Below the pieces are notes generated by a model. The model worked only from the letters and a program-made list of their open reading frames with translations, searched no databases and had not been told where the DNA came from. The position numbers and the translations under genes are program-made. This document shows positions 40,415 to 48,892 of a DNA stretch of 64,000 bases, piece after piece (the first letter of the stretch is position 1; every line of letters starts with the position of its first letter). The stretch is from contig CALJKW010000078.1 in assembly GCA_937980205.1 (NCBI GenBank), positions 62,001 through 126,000 on the forward strand, written 5' to 3'. The DNA comes from an uncultured Myxococcales bacterium. Its GTDB lineage: Bacteria; Myxococcota; Myxococcia; Myxococcales; Myxococcaceae.

Positions 40415-41853
40415 AGACGGACTTCGACGTCATCGTCGTCGGCGCGGGCCTGTCGGGCATCGACGCGGCGTACCGGCTCAAGACCGAGTGCCCCCAGAAG
40501 CGCTTCGCCGTCTTCGAGTCGCGCGACGTCATCGGCGGCACGTGGGACCTGTTCCGCTACCCCGGCGTGCGGTCGGACTCGGACATGTTCACGCTCGGGT
40601 TCCCGTTTCACCCGTGGAAGGCGGCGAAGGCGATCGCCGACGGGCCGTCGATTCTCGAGTACGTGCGCGAGACGGCCCGGACGTTCGGCCTCGACGAGCA
40701 CATCCGCTTCGGGCACCGCGTCGTCACGACGAGCTGGTCGTCGGCCGACGGCGTGTGGACGGTCGAGACCGCGCACGGCGCGACGTACCGCACCCGGTTC
40801 CTCTACCTGTGCTGCGGGTACTACGACTACGAGACGGCGCACGCTCCGAAGTTCGAAGGCGCGGAGCGGTTCGAGGGCCGCATCGTCCACCCGCAGTGGT
40901 GGCCGCCCGATCTCGACTGGGCCGGCAAGTGCGTCGTGGTCATCGGCAGCGGCGCGACCGCGGTGACGCTCGTGCCGGCGATGGCCGAGCGGGCACGGAA
41001 GGTGACGATGTTGCAGCGATCTCCGACGTACATCGCGTCGCTGCCCGCGAAGGACCCGCTCGCGGACCTGTTGCGCTTCGTCCTGCCGCCGGAGCTCGCG
41101 CACGGCCTCATTCGCGCGAAGAACGTGCTGCTGAGCTTGGGCTTCTACCTGTTCTGCCGGTGGAAGCCGCGGCTCGCAGCCCGCCTGCTCGAGCGCGGCA
41201 TCGCGCGGCTGTTGCCTCGCGGGTACCCCATCGAGAAGCACTTCACGCCGCGCTACGACCCGTGGGACCAGCGGCTCTGCATCGTCCCCGACGGAGACCT
41301 CTTCCGCGCCATCTCCGACGGCCGCGCCGACGTCGTGACGGACACGATCGCGACGTTCGACGAGCGCGGCGTGCAGCTGAGCTCGGGCGGCCGCGTCGAC
41401 GCGGACATCATCGTGACGGCGACCGGCCTCAAGATTCTTCCTGTCGGCGGAATTCGCGTCGTGCTCGACGGACGGCAGGTCCACGCGCGCGACCTCGTCG
41501 TCTACAAGGGGATGATGCTGAGCGGCGTGCCGAACCTCGCCTGGTGCGTCGGCTACACGAACGCGTCGTGGACGCTGCGCGCAGACCTCTCGTCGCGTTA
41601 CGTGTGCCGCTTGCTGAACCACATGACGAAACACGGATGGGACGTGGCCGTGCCGGACGCGGCGTCGGCCGGCACCGCGCGCAGGCCGCTGCTCGACTTC
41701 ACCGCGGGGTACGTGGTGCGCGCCGCGCCGGAGCTGCCGCAGCAGGGCGTGAAGGCGCCGTGGTACCTGCGGCAGAACTACGTGCTCGACTTCTTCTCGA
41801 CGCTGTTCGGACGCGTCGATGACTCGATGACGTTCTCGAAGGTGGGCGCATGA
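40411..41853 (+). CDS. Flavin-containing / Baeyer-Villiger-type monooxygenase
   Basis: A 480-residue protein from GTG 40411 (the GTGA overlap with the SDR stop). FAD-binding DVIVVGAGLSGIDAAYRLK (GxGxxG), the FMO/BVMO-type GGTWDLFRYPGVRSD, and a second Rossmann motif CVVVIGSGATAVTL for NADPH are in order; YPGVRSDSD and FEGRIVHPQWW match the Baeyer-Villiger-like group rather than classical FMOs. ATG at 41850 of the next gene overlaps the TGA. Likely oxidises a ketone or sulfur or nitrogen centre together with the SDR. Confidence 0.9.
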   Translation: MKTDFDVIVVGAGLSGIDAAYRLKTECPQKRFAVFESRDVIGGTWDLFRYPGVRSDSDMFTLGFPFHPWKAAKAIADGPSILEYVRETARTFGLDEHIRFGHRVVTTSWSSADGVWTVETAHGATYRTRFLYLCCGYYDYETAHAPKFEGAERFEGRIVHPQWWPPDLDWAGKCVVVIGSGATAVTLVPAMAERARKVTMLQRSPTYIASLPAKDPLADLLRFVLPPELAHGLIRAKNVLLSLGFYLFCRWKPRLAARLLERGIARLLPRGYPIEKHFTPRYDPWDQRLCIVPDGDLFRAISDGRADVVTDTIATFDERGVQLSSGGRVDADIIVTATGLKILPVGGIRVVLDGRQVHARDLVVYKGMMLSGVPNLAWCVGYTNASWTLRADLSSRYVCRLLNHMTKHGWDVAVPDAASAGTARRPLLDFTAGYVVRAAPELPQQGVKAPWYLRQNYVLDFFSTLFGRVDDSMTFSKVGA

Positions 41854-42965
41854 GCCGCGTGCTCGTCGTGGCCCTGGGGCTCGCCATCATCGGGCTCATG
41901 CACTGGGGCCTGTGGGTGTGGCTCGTGCGCGAGCCGCGCCTGCCGCGCCCGTGGAGGCAGATCAGCACGGTGGGGTTCGTGGTGCTCGGCGCGTGCGCCC
42001 CGCTGGGGATGGCGGCGCTGATGCTGCTGCGGCACCCGGCGTTCCAGTTCTTCGCCGTGTTCGTCTTCTCGTGGCTCGCGCTCGCGCTGTTGCTGGTGAC
42101 CGTGCTGATCGCGGTGCGCGTACCGCTCGGCGGCGTGTTCCGCGCGCGGCGCGTCGACGAGTCCCGGCGCGTGTTCGTGTCTCGCGTCGTCGCGGGCGGC
42201 GCCGTCGCCGCGACGGCGGGCTCGGGCGTCTTCGGGTGGCGCAGCGCCCGCGGGCCGGCGGAGGTGACCGAGACCGCGGTGAAGCTCGCGCGGCTGCCGA
42301 AGACCATGTCCGGCTTCACCATCGCGCAGATCACCGACCTGCACGTCGGGCCCACGATTCGCGAGCGCGAGGTGCTGCGCGTCGTCGAGCAGGTCAACGC
42401 GCTCAAGCCCGACCTCGTCGCCATCACCGGAGATCTCGTCGATGGATCCGTCGAGGAGCTCGGGCCGTTCGTCGGGCTGCTCTCGCGCCTGCAGTCGCGG
42501 CACGGCTCGTACTTCGTGACCGGGAATCACGAGTACTACTCGGGCGCCAGCGACTGGGTCGCGGAGCTGACGCGGCTGGGGATTCGCGTGCTGCGTGACG
42601 AGCGCGTCGAAGTCGACGGGTTCGATCTCGCGGGCATCGACGACATCATGGCGGGCGGGCAGCTCTCCGCCGCGCTCGAGGGCCGCGACCCCGAGCGGTC
42701 GCTCGTGCTGCTCGCGCACCAGCCGCGGAAAGACGCGTTCCAGGCCGCCGTCGCGAATGGCGTCGAGCTGCAGATCTCCGGGCACACGCACGGCGGGCAG
42801 GTGGCGCCGTTCAACCTCGTCGTGAAGGCGGCGTTTCCGTATCTCGCCGGGCTGTACCGGCACGAGGGCGGGCAGGTGTTCGTCTCCCGCGGCACCGGCT
42901 ATTGGGGGCCGCCGCTGCGGCTGGGGTCTCCTCCCGAGATCGCGAAGATCGTGCTCACCGCTTAG
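41850..42965 (+). CDS. Membrane-anchored metallophosphoesterase (YkuE-like)
   Basis: A 371-residue protein whose ATG overlaps the monooxygenase stop. Three or more N-terminal transmembrane segments (VLVVALGLAIIGLMHWGLWV, TVGFVVLGACAPLGMAALML, FFAVFVFSWLALALLLVTVL), a Tat-like RRVFVSRVVAGGAVAA stretch, then the calcineurin-like core: ITDLHVG (D-x-H), ITGDLVDGS (GD-x2-D), VTGNHEYY (GNHE) and ISGHTHGGQ (GHTH). The family cuts phosphodiester or UDP-type bonds at the membrane (YkuE, LpxH relatives). It is the third gene of a coupled operon with the SDR and the monooxygenase, suggesting lipid-related chemistry. Confidence 0.85.
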   Translation: MSRVLVVALGLAIIGLMHWGLWVWLVREPRLPRPWRQISTVGFVVLGACAPLGMAALMLLRHPAFQFFAVFVFSWLALALLLVTVLIAVRVPLGGVFRARRVDESRRVFVSRVVAGGAVAATAGSGVFGWRSARGPAEVTETAVKLARLPKTMSGFTIAQITDLHVGPTIREREVLRVVEQVNALKPDLVAITGDLVDGSVEELGPFVGLLSRLQSRHGSYFVTGNHEYYSGASDWVAELTRLGIRVLRDERVEVDGFDLAGIDDIMAGGQLSAALEGRDPERSLVLLAHQPRKDAFQAAVANGVELQISGHTHGGQVAPFNLVVKAAFPYLAGLYRHEGGQVFVSRGTGYWGPPLRLGSPPEIAKIVLTA

Positions 42966-43012
42966 GCACGTCGCAGCTGCGCGGCCGCGACGGCTCAGGG
43001 TGCACGCCTTCG

Positions 43013-43591
43013 TCATTGCTTGCCGACGGTCTGTTCTCTCAGGCGGGTGAAGAGGTCGGGCAGCGACTTCTTCTGGCCGGCGACGATGAAGCTGTCGGGC
43101 ACGTGGATCTTCGGATCGATGTGGAGCTCGTAGCGCGCGAGCGTGCGCTTCAGGTCGCCCTTGTACGGCGTCAGCACCCAGGCGCCGGTGTTGGCGCGGT
43201 AGTCGCCCTTGATGAGGCTCCAGCGTCGCTCCCACTTCACGCCGGGCTCGACCGTCATCACCGCGCGCGTCTCGGACGTGAGATCGGGCACCGGGAACGG
43301 CAGATCCGCCGTGACGCGGCAGACGGCGGTGCCGGCGTCACGCTCGAGCAGCTTCGAGGCCGCGATGCGCGGCATCGTCTTGTAGAAGTTGTCGCAGTCC
43401 GTGACGAGGGCCCAGACCTTCTCGGGCGGAGCGTCGATGACGCCCAGCGCGATGCTGCGGGGCAGGTCGCTGCCTTCCACCTTCTCCGTCGAGATGACGA
43501 CGTCGCCCGCTTCGAGCCGCTTCACCGTTTCGGCGTCGTCGGCAGCCAACACGAACAGCACAGCGAGCGCAGGAGTCACCGGCCGCGCCAT
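43013..43591 (-). CDS. Exported START/SRPBCC-domain protein
   Basis: A 192-residue protein from ATG 43591, with signal peptide MARPVTPALAVLFVLAADD. The rest reads as a START/Bet v 1-like helix-grip fold: IALGVIDAPPEKVWALVTDC, FYKTMPRI, AVMTVEPGVKWERRWSLI and a long C-terminal helix ending LPDLFTRLREQ. Such domains bind lipids or other hydrophobic ligands, and this one would sit in the periplasm. The downstream genes face it, and it is divergent from the next lipoprotein gene with 56 nt between the starts. Confidence 0.75.
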   Translation of the reverse strand: MARPVTPALAVLFVLAADDAETVKRLEAGDVVISTEKVEGSDLPRSIALGVIDAPPEKVWALVTDCDNFYKTMPRIAASKLLERDAGTAVCRVTADLPFPVPDLTSETRAVMTVEPGVKWERRWSLIKGDYRANTGAWVLTPYKGDLKRTLARYELHIDPKIHVPDSFIVAGQKKSLPDLFTRLREQTVGKQ

Positions 43592-43647
43592 ATGCCACGC
43601 CCGCTGCACTTGCGCGAGGCCCCATGTGTCCATTAGGCGCACACGCC

Positions 43648-44463
43648 ATGAAGCGCCCCCTCCTCAGCACGATTCTCCTCGTCGTCGCGTGCGGTCCCAC
43701 CGAAGCGGAGGTCTCCGCGAGCGAAGAGCTCACCGGCGCTGCGGCGGCGCCGCTGTCGGCGCCCGAGGCGAGCATCTCGTTCCTCGGCGACTGGAACATC
43801 GCGCGCAACGGGCTCTTCATCGAAGGCGGCACGGCGCGCGTGACGTACGACGCCGCGCGGCTGCCGCAGTGCCGCGGCGAGGTGAACGGCAACCCGGCGT
43901 GGTCGATCACCGGCTTCGCGCAGGTGAACGACGGGCCGATTCAGAGCTTCGAGGCGGGCGGTTCCTCGCCGTCGGGCGGCACAGCGCAGCCGGTGGTGCA
44001 GTTGCCGACCGCGGGCCGGGTGGCGTTCTGGTTCCAGGTGACGAACCGCTGGGGCTGCAGCGCGTGGGATTCGAACTTCGGGCGGAACTTCGTCTACGAG
44101 GTGGCTCCGCAGCCGCGCATCGTGTTCGACAAGGCGTGGAACGAGACGGTCGTCGGCATGCCGGGCAGCGCGCCGGGCCTGCTCATCGACTACGACCTCT
44201 CGCGCCTGCCGAGCTGCCGCGCGACGTACGCAGGGCTCCCCACGTGGGAGGTGCTCGTGTGGTGGCGCTTCGACGGCGGCGCGGTGCAGTACACGCCCGT
44301 CACGAAGGTCGTGAATCAGAACGAGCGCGTCGCGGCTCCGGCGCTCATCGGGATCCCCTCCGGAGCGAGGGAGATCGAGCTGTGGTTCAAGGTGTCGGAC
44401 CGCTCCGGCTGCGTGCAGTACGACTCGGACTACGGCCGCAACTACCGCTGGCGCGTCAATTGA
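43648..44463 (+). CDS. Lipoprotein with two DUF6209-like repeats
   Basis: A 271-residue protein from ATG 43648, with signal peptide and lipobox LLVVACGP. Two ~110-residue homologous halves follow, each with a Trp-rich beta pattern: FLGDWNIARNGLFIEGG... LPQCRGEVNGNPAW and ...WDSNFGRNFVYEV; FDKAWNETVVGMPG... LPSCRATYAGLPTW and ...YDSDYGRNYRWRV. This matches the DUF6209-type family common in myxobacteria, function unknown. Its last 8 nt overlap the convergent cytochrome gene. Confidence 0.75.
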   Translation: MKRPLLSTILLVVACGPTEAEVSASEELTGAAAAPLSAPEASISFLGDWNIARNGLFIEGGTARVTYDAARLPQCRGEVNGNPAWSITGFAQVNDGPIQSFEAGGSSPSGGTAQPVVQLPTAGRVAFWFQVTNRWGCSAWDSNFGRNFVYEVAPQPRIVFDKAWNETVVGMPGSAPGLLIDYDLSRLPSCRATYAGLPTWEVLVWWRFDGGAVQYTPVTKVVNQNERVAAPALIGIPSGAREIELWFKVSDRSGCVQYDSDYGRNYRWRVN

Positions 44464-45388
44464 CCGCGGGCCAGGCCATCACCTTGTTGTCGATGGCCGG
44501 CATCGACTGAAGCCACGCCCAGATCGCTCCCAGGTCTTCGTCGGTGAGGTCGGCGAAGGCGAGCCACGGCATCACCGTGTTGCGCGAGGGCTCGACCTTC
44601 ACGGCCTCGCGGTAGCCGTGGAAGCGCGCGATGAACTGCTCCTTCGACCACGCGCCCAGGCCCGTCGGGTGTGGGGTGAGGTTCGGGCTGACGACGACGC
44701 CGCCGCCGTGGAGCTTGAACTCCTGCCCGCCGGCGAGCTCGCGGCCCGGCAGCATGCGGCCGCGCGAGTCGGCCGGCGTGTGGCAGCGCAGGCAGGCGCG
44801 GCCGAGGTAGCGCCCGTACGCGACGGGGTCGGCGCGGTCGGGCTCGGGGACCGGCCCCTCGAGCGGCCGCGGCGCGAAGCGGATGAACAGGCCCACGGGG
44901 AAGTCGAGGTCCTTCTCGGGCACCTCGTTCTTCACCGCGGGCAGCGTGCGCAGGTACGCGACGATGGCGCGCGTGTCCTCGTCCGAGATGCTCGCGTAGT
45001 CGCGGTACGGCATGAGCGGGAACAGCCCGGCGCCGTCGCGATCGACGCCCTCGCGGATGGCGCGCATGAGCTCTCCGTCGGTGTAGCGGCCGAGGCCGGT
45101 CTCGTCGTCGCCGGTGAGGTTCGGCGCGCAGAGCCTGCCGGGGAAGCCGACGTTCGAGTGCCAGCACTGGCCTCCGCCGCCGGGAGCGGTCTCTTCCTTC
45201 GGCGGCCGCGAGAAGAGCGTCTCGTCGGGCGTCGAGTGGCACTGGATGCACGCGAACACCGCGTTCGCGAGGTACTCGCCGCGCTCGACCCGCGTGGACG
45301 TCGCCTCGATCTTCTCGTCGGGGGCGGGCCGAGAGCGCAGGCAGCCGGCGCCGGCGGCGAGCGACAGACAAAGCACGATGCGTTTCAC
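44456..45388 (-). CDS. Lipoprotein di-haem-type cytochrome c
   Basis: A 310-residue protein from GTG 45388. Signal peptide with lipobox (CLSLAAGAGC). Two haem-binding motifs: CIQCH (C47-H51) and CLRCH (C199-H203), each leading a cytochrome-c-like domain, with MPYRDYASISDEDTRAIVAY and MPWLAFADLTDEDLGAIWAW as the axial-Met helices. So it is an envelope-tethered, probably di-haem, electron carrier. The partners are not seen locally. It is divergent from the universal-stress gene with 37 nt between starts. Confidence 0.85.
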   Translation of the reverse strand: MKRIVLCLSLAAGAGCLRSRPAPDEKIEATSTRVERGEYLANAVFACIQCHSTPDETLFSRPPKEETAPGGGGQCWHSNVGFPGRLCAPNLTGDDETGLGRYTDGELMRAIREGVDRDGAGLFPLMPYRDYASISDEDTRAIVAYLRTLPAVKNEVPEKDLDFPVGLFIRFAPRPLEGPVPEPDRADPVAYGRYLGRACLRCHTPADSRGRMLPGRELAGGQEFKLHGGGVVVSPNLTPHPTGLGAWSKEQFIARFHGYREAVKVEPSRNTVMPWLAFADLTDEDLGAIWAWLQSMPAIDNKVMAWPAVN

Positions 45389-45425
45389 GGGCGCGCGACC
45401 GTACTCGGATACATTTGAAGGCGTC

Positions 45426-46319
45426 ATGCACCCTTTCTCCAAAGTGCTGTGCGCGACCGACCTCTCTCCGCACGCCGACGAGGCGCTGCGGCAGGCGGCG
45501 GCGGTCGCGGGGCTGTACTCGGCGAAGCTGGTGGTGTTCCACGCGATGCCGTCGCCGACGGCGAGCTCTCCGTTCTTTCCGCAGGCCGTGCTGCAGCAGA
45601 ACGAGCAGTTCGTCGCGCTCGAGCGGCGCGTGCTCGAGGCGCTGCACCAGCGGGTGGCCACGGTGATCGGCCGCGGCACGCACGTCGAGGTCGTGCTCGG
45701 CAGCGGCTCGCCGCACTCGGCGATCGTGCAGACGGCGGAGAAGGCGGGCGCCGACCTCATCGTCGTCGGCGGCGAGGGTCCGAAGGGCGTGGCGCGCGCG
45801 CTGCTCGGCGCGGTGGCGGAGCGCGTGGTGCGGTACGCGCACTCACCGGTCTGGGTCGCGCGCGCGGGCGGCGGCGGCGGGCCGGTGGTGGTGGGCACGG
45901 ACTTCTCTCCTCCGGCGACGGCGGCGACCGAGCTCGCGGTCGACTACGCGCGGCGGGCGCAGGCGAAGCTGATGGTGGTGCACGGGCTGTCGATCGAGAA
46001 GCTCGTGCCGGCTCCCGGACCGCCGGTCGATCAGCCGGCGTTTCCGACCTGGTCGATGGCGGAGATTCAGACGATGCGCGACGCGGCGCGGACGAAGTGC
46101 TCGGCGATCGCGTCGAGCGCGGGCGTCGAGGTCGAGGTGGTGGTGAACGACGAGGCTCCGGGCAAGGCGCTGCCGGCGCTGGCGTCGTCGTCCGCGGCGC
46201 GGCTCATCTGCGTCGGGACGGCGGGCCACACCGGCCTCGCGCGCGTGCTGCTGGGCTCGGTGGCGGAGGAGATCGTCCGCAAGGCGCCCTGCCCCGTGCT
46301 GGTGACCCGGAAAAGTTGA
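45426..46319 (+). CDS. Universal stress protein, two UspA domains
   Basis: A 297-residue protein from ATG 45426. Two tandem UspA domains: the first starts FSKVLCATDLSPHADEALRQ and ends with ATP-type loop VVGGEGPKGVARALLGAVAERV; the second starts VVVGTDFSPPATAATELAV and ends VGTAGHTGLARVLLGSVAEE, the G-x2-G-x9-G(S/T) nucleotide loop. Tandem USPs bind ATP and respond to stress or dormancy; the role here is not more specific. The region just after it holds a direct and inverted repeat before the next gene. Confidence 0.9.
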   Translation: MHPFSKVLCATDLSPHADEALRQAAAVAGLYSAKLVVFHAMPSPTASSPFFPQAVLQQNEQFVALERRVLEALHQRVATVIGRGTHVEVVLGSGSPHSAIVQTAEKAGADLIVVGGEGPKGVARALLGAVAERVVRYAHSPVWVARAGGGGGPVVVGTDFSPPATAATELAVDYARRAQAKLMVVHGLSIEKLVPAPGPPVDQPAFPTWSMAEIQTMRDAARTKCSAIASSAGVEVEVVVNDEAPGKALPALASSSAARLICVGTAGHTGLARVLLGSVAEEIVRKAPCPVLVTRKS

Positions 46320-46349
46320 GTTGCACTCGAGGCGCGGGCGCCGGGTTTA

Positions 46350-46374
46350 CACTGTCAACCACGCAGTGACAACC
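46350..46374 (+). promoter_or_regulatory. Repeat cluster before the small exported gene
   Basis: CACTG (46350-46354) and CAGTG (46364-46368) make an inverted repeat with a 9-nt gap, and TGTCAACC (46353-46360) and TGACAACC (46367-46374) make an imperfect direct repeat 14 nt apart. They sit 12 to 37 nt upstream of ATG 46387 and its CAGGAG ribosome site, so they may be an operator. Confidence 0.3.
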
Positions 46375-46386
46375 CAGGAGCACACC

Positions 46387-46659
46387 ATGAAGCGCTTCGT
46401 CTTCCTCGCCGTCCTCGCCTCAACCTCGGCGTTCGCGTCGATGACGCTGCGATACGAGAACAAGGACTCGAAGGCCTATGCGGCTGAGGCGATCTGCAGC
46501 GGCAGCAAGCAGGACCCGGTGAAGTTCTCGGCCAGCACGACCTCGTCGGTGAGCATTCAGGGCTCGACGCCGTGCAAGGTCACGCTCGGCGGCCAGACCA
46601 TCACCTTCGACGGCGACGCGAACATCGTCATCAAGGACGGAAAGATCGCGAAGAAGTGA
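46387..46659 (+). CDS. Small exported protein of unknown function
   Basis: A 90-residue protein from ATG 46387 with Shine-Dalgarno CCAGGAG. Signal peptide MKRFVFLAVLASTSAFAS, mature part ~72 residues, alternating beta-like text (LRYENKDSKAYAAEAICSGS, VSIQGSTPCKVTLGGQTITF) with two cysteines that could pair. Family unknown. A hairpin right after its stop suggests it is transcribed alone. Confidence 0.7.
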   Translation: MKRFVFLAVLASTSAFASMTLRYENKDSKAYAAEAICSGSKQDPVKFSASTTSSVSIQGSTPCKVTLGGQTITFDGDANIVIKDGKIAKK

Positions 46660-46677
46660 GCCGCTTCAAAAAGCGGC
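46660..46677 (+). terminator. Hairpin right after the stop codon
   Basis: GCCGCTT, loop CAAA, AAGCGGC: a 7-bp perfect stem that begins within two bases of the stop codon. No T-run follows, as is frequent at high GC, so termination is plausible but not certain. Confidence 0.45.
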
Positions 46678-46704
46678 GGCGCCGGCCCCATTCACGCCGG
46701 TGAC

Positions 46705-47517
46705 ATGGGAAAGCTGATCTTCGGCAAGGACGAGAGCATCACCTGCATCCAGCCCGTTGCGGTCAAAGGGGGCAACGGGGAAGAGCTGTGCCTCGCGTAC
46801 AAGACGTCGACGCTGTTCATCGGCGCCGGCGTCTACGTGAAGGACGACGGCTACGTGCTCGGCGTCTCGGACAACTGGTACTACCCGATGCCCGAGGGCG
46901 CCGAGCTCACGGAGCTTCAGTCCGCCGGGCTGATGCCGGACCCCATCCCCGAGTACTCGGTGCCGCTGTGGAGGTACGGCGTCGGGTACTCGCTGTGGCT
47001 CCTCCTCGCGATCATCGTCGCGTTCTCGTGGTGGACCTCGGCCCGGAAGAAGAAGCGCCTGCGCGAGGACGCCGAGGCGCCCGTCAGCGTCGGGCCTCCG
47101 GTGCTGGAGTCGGAGAAGGACCGCGCGCTCGCCGAGCTCGTGCGGCCGATGCTGACCGGCAACGAGCAGATCGAGCAGCAGGCCTACGGCTTCCCCGAGC
47201 CGATGATGATGAACGGAGACCTCGTGCCCGGCGACAAGACCGCGCACGGCGTGCTGACCACGCAGCGGCTGTTGCTCGTGCACGTGCAGAAGGCCGAGGT
47301 GCTGCGCGTGGACGAGGTGCCGCGGGCGCGCATCGCGTGCGTGGTGAGCGACGACGGGCTCATGCACTTCCAGCTCGATGACGGCAGCGTCTGGCTGCTG
47401 TGGGTCCGGCGGAAGGAGAAGGGCTACTCGAACCAGCTGCGGTTCATTCGGGATCTGCCGAAGGTGTTCCCGGTGGCTGCTGCGGCGGCGGCCGACGCTC
47501 AGCCGGTCGCGGCCTGA
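46705..47517 (+). CDS. Single-span membrane protein of unknown function
   Basis: A 270-residue protein from ATG 46705. N-terminal ~85 residues are soluble with beta-like strands (LIFGKDESITCIQPVAVKGG), followed by one transmembrane segment GYSLWLLLAIIVAFSWWTS and a basic stop KKKRLRED. The C-terminal ~150 residues look like a PH-like beta fold: AHGVLTTQRLLLVHVQKAEV, VPRARIACVVSDDGLMHFQL, SVWLLWVRRKEKGY. It ends with an Ala-rich tail. A membrane-side regulatory or lipid-binding role is possible; the family is not recognised. Confidence 0.6.
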   Translation: MGKLIFGKDESITCIQPVAVKGGNGEELCLAYKTSTLFIGAGVYVKDDGYVLGVSDNWYYPMPEGAELTELQSAGLMPDPIPEYSVPLWRYGVGYSLWLLLAIIVAFSWWTSARKKKRLREDAEAPVSVGPPVLESEKDRALAELVRPMLTGNEQIEQQAYGFPEPMMMNGDLVPGDKTAHGVLTTQRLLLVHVQKAEVLRVDEVPRARIACVVSDDGLMHFQLDDGSVWLLWVRRKEKGYSNQLRFIRDLPKVFPVAAAAAADAQPVAA

Positions 47518-47528
47518 GCCCGGCCCGC

Positions 47529-47543
47529 TCCCCTACGAGGGGA
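47529..47543 (+). terminator. Short hairpin after the membrane-protein gene
   Basis: TCCCCT, loop ACG, AGGGGA: a 6-bp GC-rich stem 12 nt after the stop, with no T-run. Weak evidence for a terminator. Confidence 0.35.
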
Positions 47544-47628
47544 AGGTGGCGTGTTCGAAACGCGCCGTCCGCGGTGACACCCGCTTGTCCGGCTGAAATC
47601 GAAAATCGCGGCCCTTAGTAAGGCCCAC

Positions 47629-48570
47629 ATGCTCGACATCCTGGTGATCGGCGGCGCGAACACGGACTACGTCGTGAAGGCGAAGGATCTTCCGAAGTCC
47701 GGTGAGACGGTGATGGGCGACGAGTTCCGCATGGCGTCCGGAGGCAAGGGCGCGAACCAGGCGGCTGCGGCTGCGCGCCTCGGCGCGAAGACGGCGTTCG
47801 TGGGGCGGCTCGGGTCGGATCCGCGGGGCAGCGACATCGTCGCGTCGCTGGCGGCCGAGGGTGTCGACGTGTCGCGCGTCGTGCGGTGCACCGAGGCGCC
47901 GACCGGCGTCGCGCTGATCACGGTGGATGCGGCGGGGCACAAGCAGATCACGACGGCGCCGGGAGCGAACCTGAAGCTGACCGCGCGCGACGTGCTCGGC
48001 GCCGAGGCGCTGCTCGCGCGCGCGAAGGTCGTGCTGCTGCAGCTCGAGGTGCCGCTGGTCGCCGTCGAGGTCGCGGTGCGGCTGGCGAAGGCGGCGAACG
48101 CGCGCATCGTGCTCGACCCTGCTCCGCCGCACGAGCTGCCCGACGCGCTGCTCGAGGGCATCGACGTGGTGCGGCCGAACGCCGCCGAGGCGAAGGCGCT
48201 GACCGGAGTCGAGGTGAAGTGCCGCGACACCGCGACGCTCGCCGGCCGCAAGCTGCTCGAGCGCGGAGTCCGCGCGGCCGTCATCGGCGCGCCCGAGGGC
48301 AACCTGCTCGTCAGCGCGGAGACGGTGCGCTGGTTCCCCGAGCTCGAGGTCGAGGCCGTCGACCTGACCGGCTCGGGTGATGCGATGGCCGCGGCGATCG
48401 CCGTCGAGCTCTCCCGCGGCCAGCCCCTCGAAGAGGCCGTGCGCTTCGCCAGCGCCGCGGCTGCGTTCGCGAGCACGAAGCCCGGCGGGATGCCCGCGAT
48501 GCCGCGGCGGGCCGACGTCGAGCGGCTGCTGTCGCGTTGGGCCCCCGGCGCCGAGACGCGCGCTGCGTGA
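47629..48570 (+). CDS. rbsK: Ribokinase (PfkB family)
   Basis: A 313-residue protein from ATG 47629. N-terminal VIGGANTDYVVKAKDLPKSG with the PfkB GG-x5-G..., then ASGGKGANQAAAAARLGAKT (ribokinase signature GGKG-NQA), FVGRLGSDPRG, and the C-terminal ATP/anion-hole motif DLTGSGDAMAAA (usual D-T-x-GAGD, here GSGD), with catalytic Asp. It phosphorylates D-ribose or a close sugar or nucleoside. No ribose transporter adjoins it. The substitution of Ala by Ser in the anion hole is mild. Confidence 0.85.
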   Translation: MLDILVIGGANTDYVVKAKDLPKSGETVMGDEFRMASGGKGANQAAAAARLGAKTAFVGRLGSDPRGSDIVASLAAEGVDVSRVVRCTEAPTGVALITVDAAGHKQITTAPGANLKLTARDVLGAEALLARAKVVLLQLEVPLVAVEVAVRLAKAANARIVLDPAPPHELPDALLEGIDVVRPNAAEAKALTGVEVKCRDTATLAGRKLLERGVRAAVIGAPEGNLLVSAETVRWFPELEVEAVDLTGSGDAMAAAIAVELSRGQPLEEAVRFASAAAAFASTKPGGMPAMPRRADVERLLSRWAPGAETRAA

Positions 48571-48610
48571 GCGGCCGGGAGCGGGTCGGAGCCCGAGGTC
48601 CGATTCTGGC

Positions 48611-48774
48611 TCAGTGCCGGAGCACGCACTCCGTGAAGAGGCCGTCGTGCGTCGGCGTCGGGTGTGGCGCGCCGGGCACGATGACGGTGCCGGCGTCGCT
48701 GAGCCGCCTGCGGCGCTGTCGCCTCCACTGCCTGCACCCGGGATCGGAGCACCGGACGAGCACGCGAGGAGCAT
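48611..48774 (-). pseudogene. Small lipoprotein with a frameshift (tentative)
   Basis: Minus-strand ATG 48774 opens MLLACSSGAPIPGAGSGG, a lipobox-like start, whereas the tail, in another frame, reads SDAGTVIVPGAPHPTPTHDG and LFTECVLRH before TGA 48611-48613. A single indel near 48690 would restore one ~53-residue lipoprotein. Composition of both parts is protein-like. The remainder of the 48571-48892 gap shows nothing else. Confidence 0.3.
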
Positions 48775-48892
48775 GCAGTCTCGAGCGCAGTTCCGACCGG
48801 TAACGCTGTGGCGTTCTGTCCGGCCACCGGACTTCCAGCCCTGCGGGAACACGGCGGCGACGGGGCGCATGCGCCTTGCAGCGTCGACCCGC

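Noticed and set aside
42969..42992. CGTCGC...GCGACG hairpin after the metallophosphoesterase gene
   Set aside because: The 12-nt loop and absent T-run make it no better than chance at this GC content.
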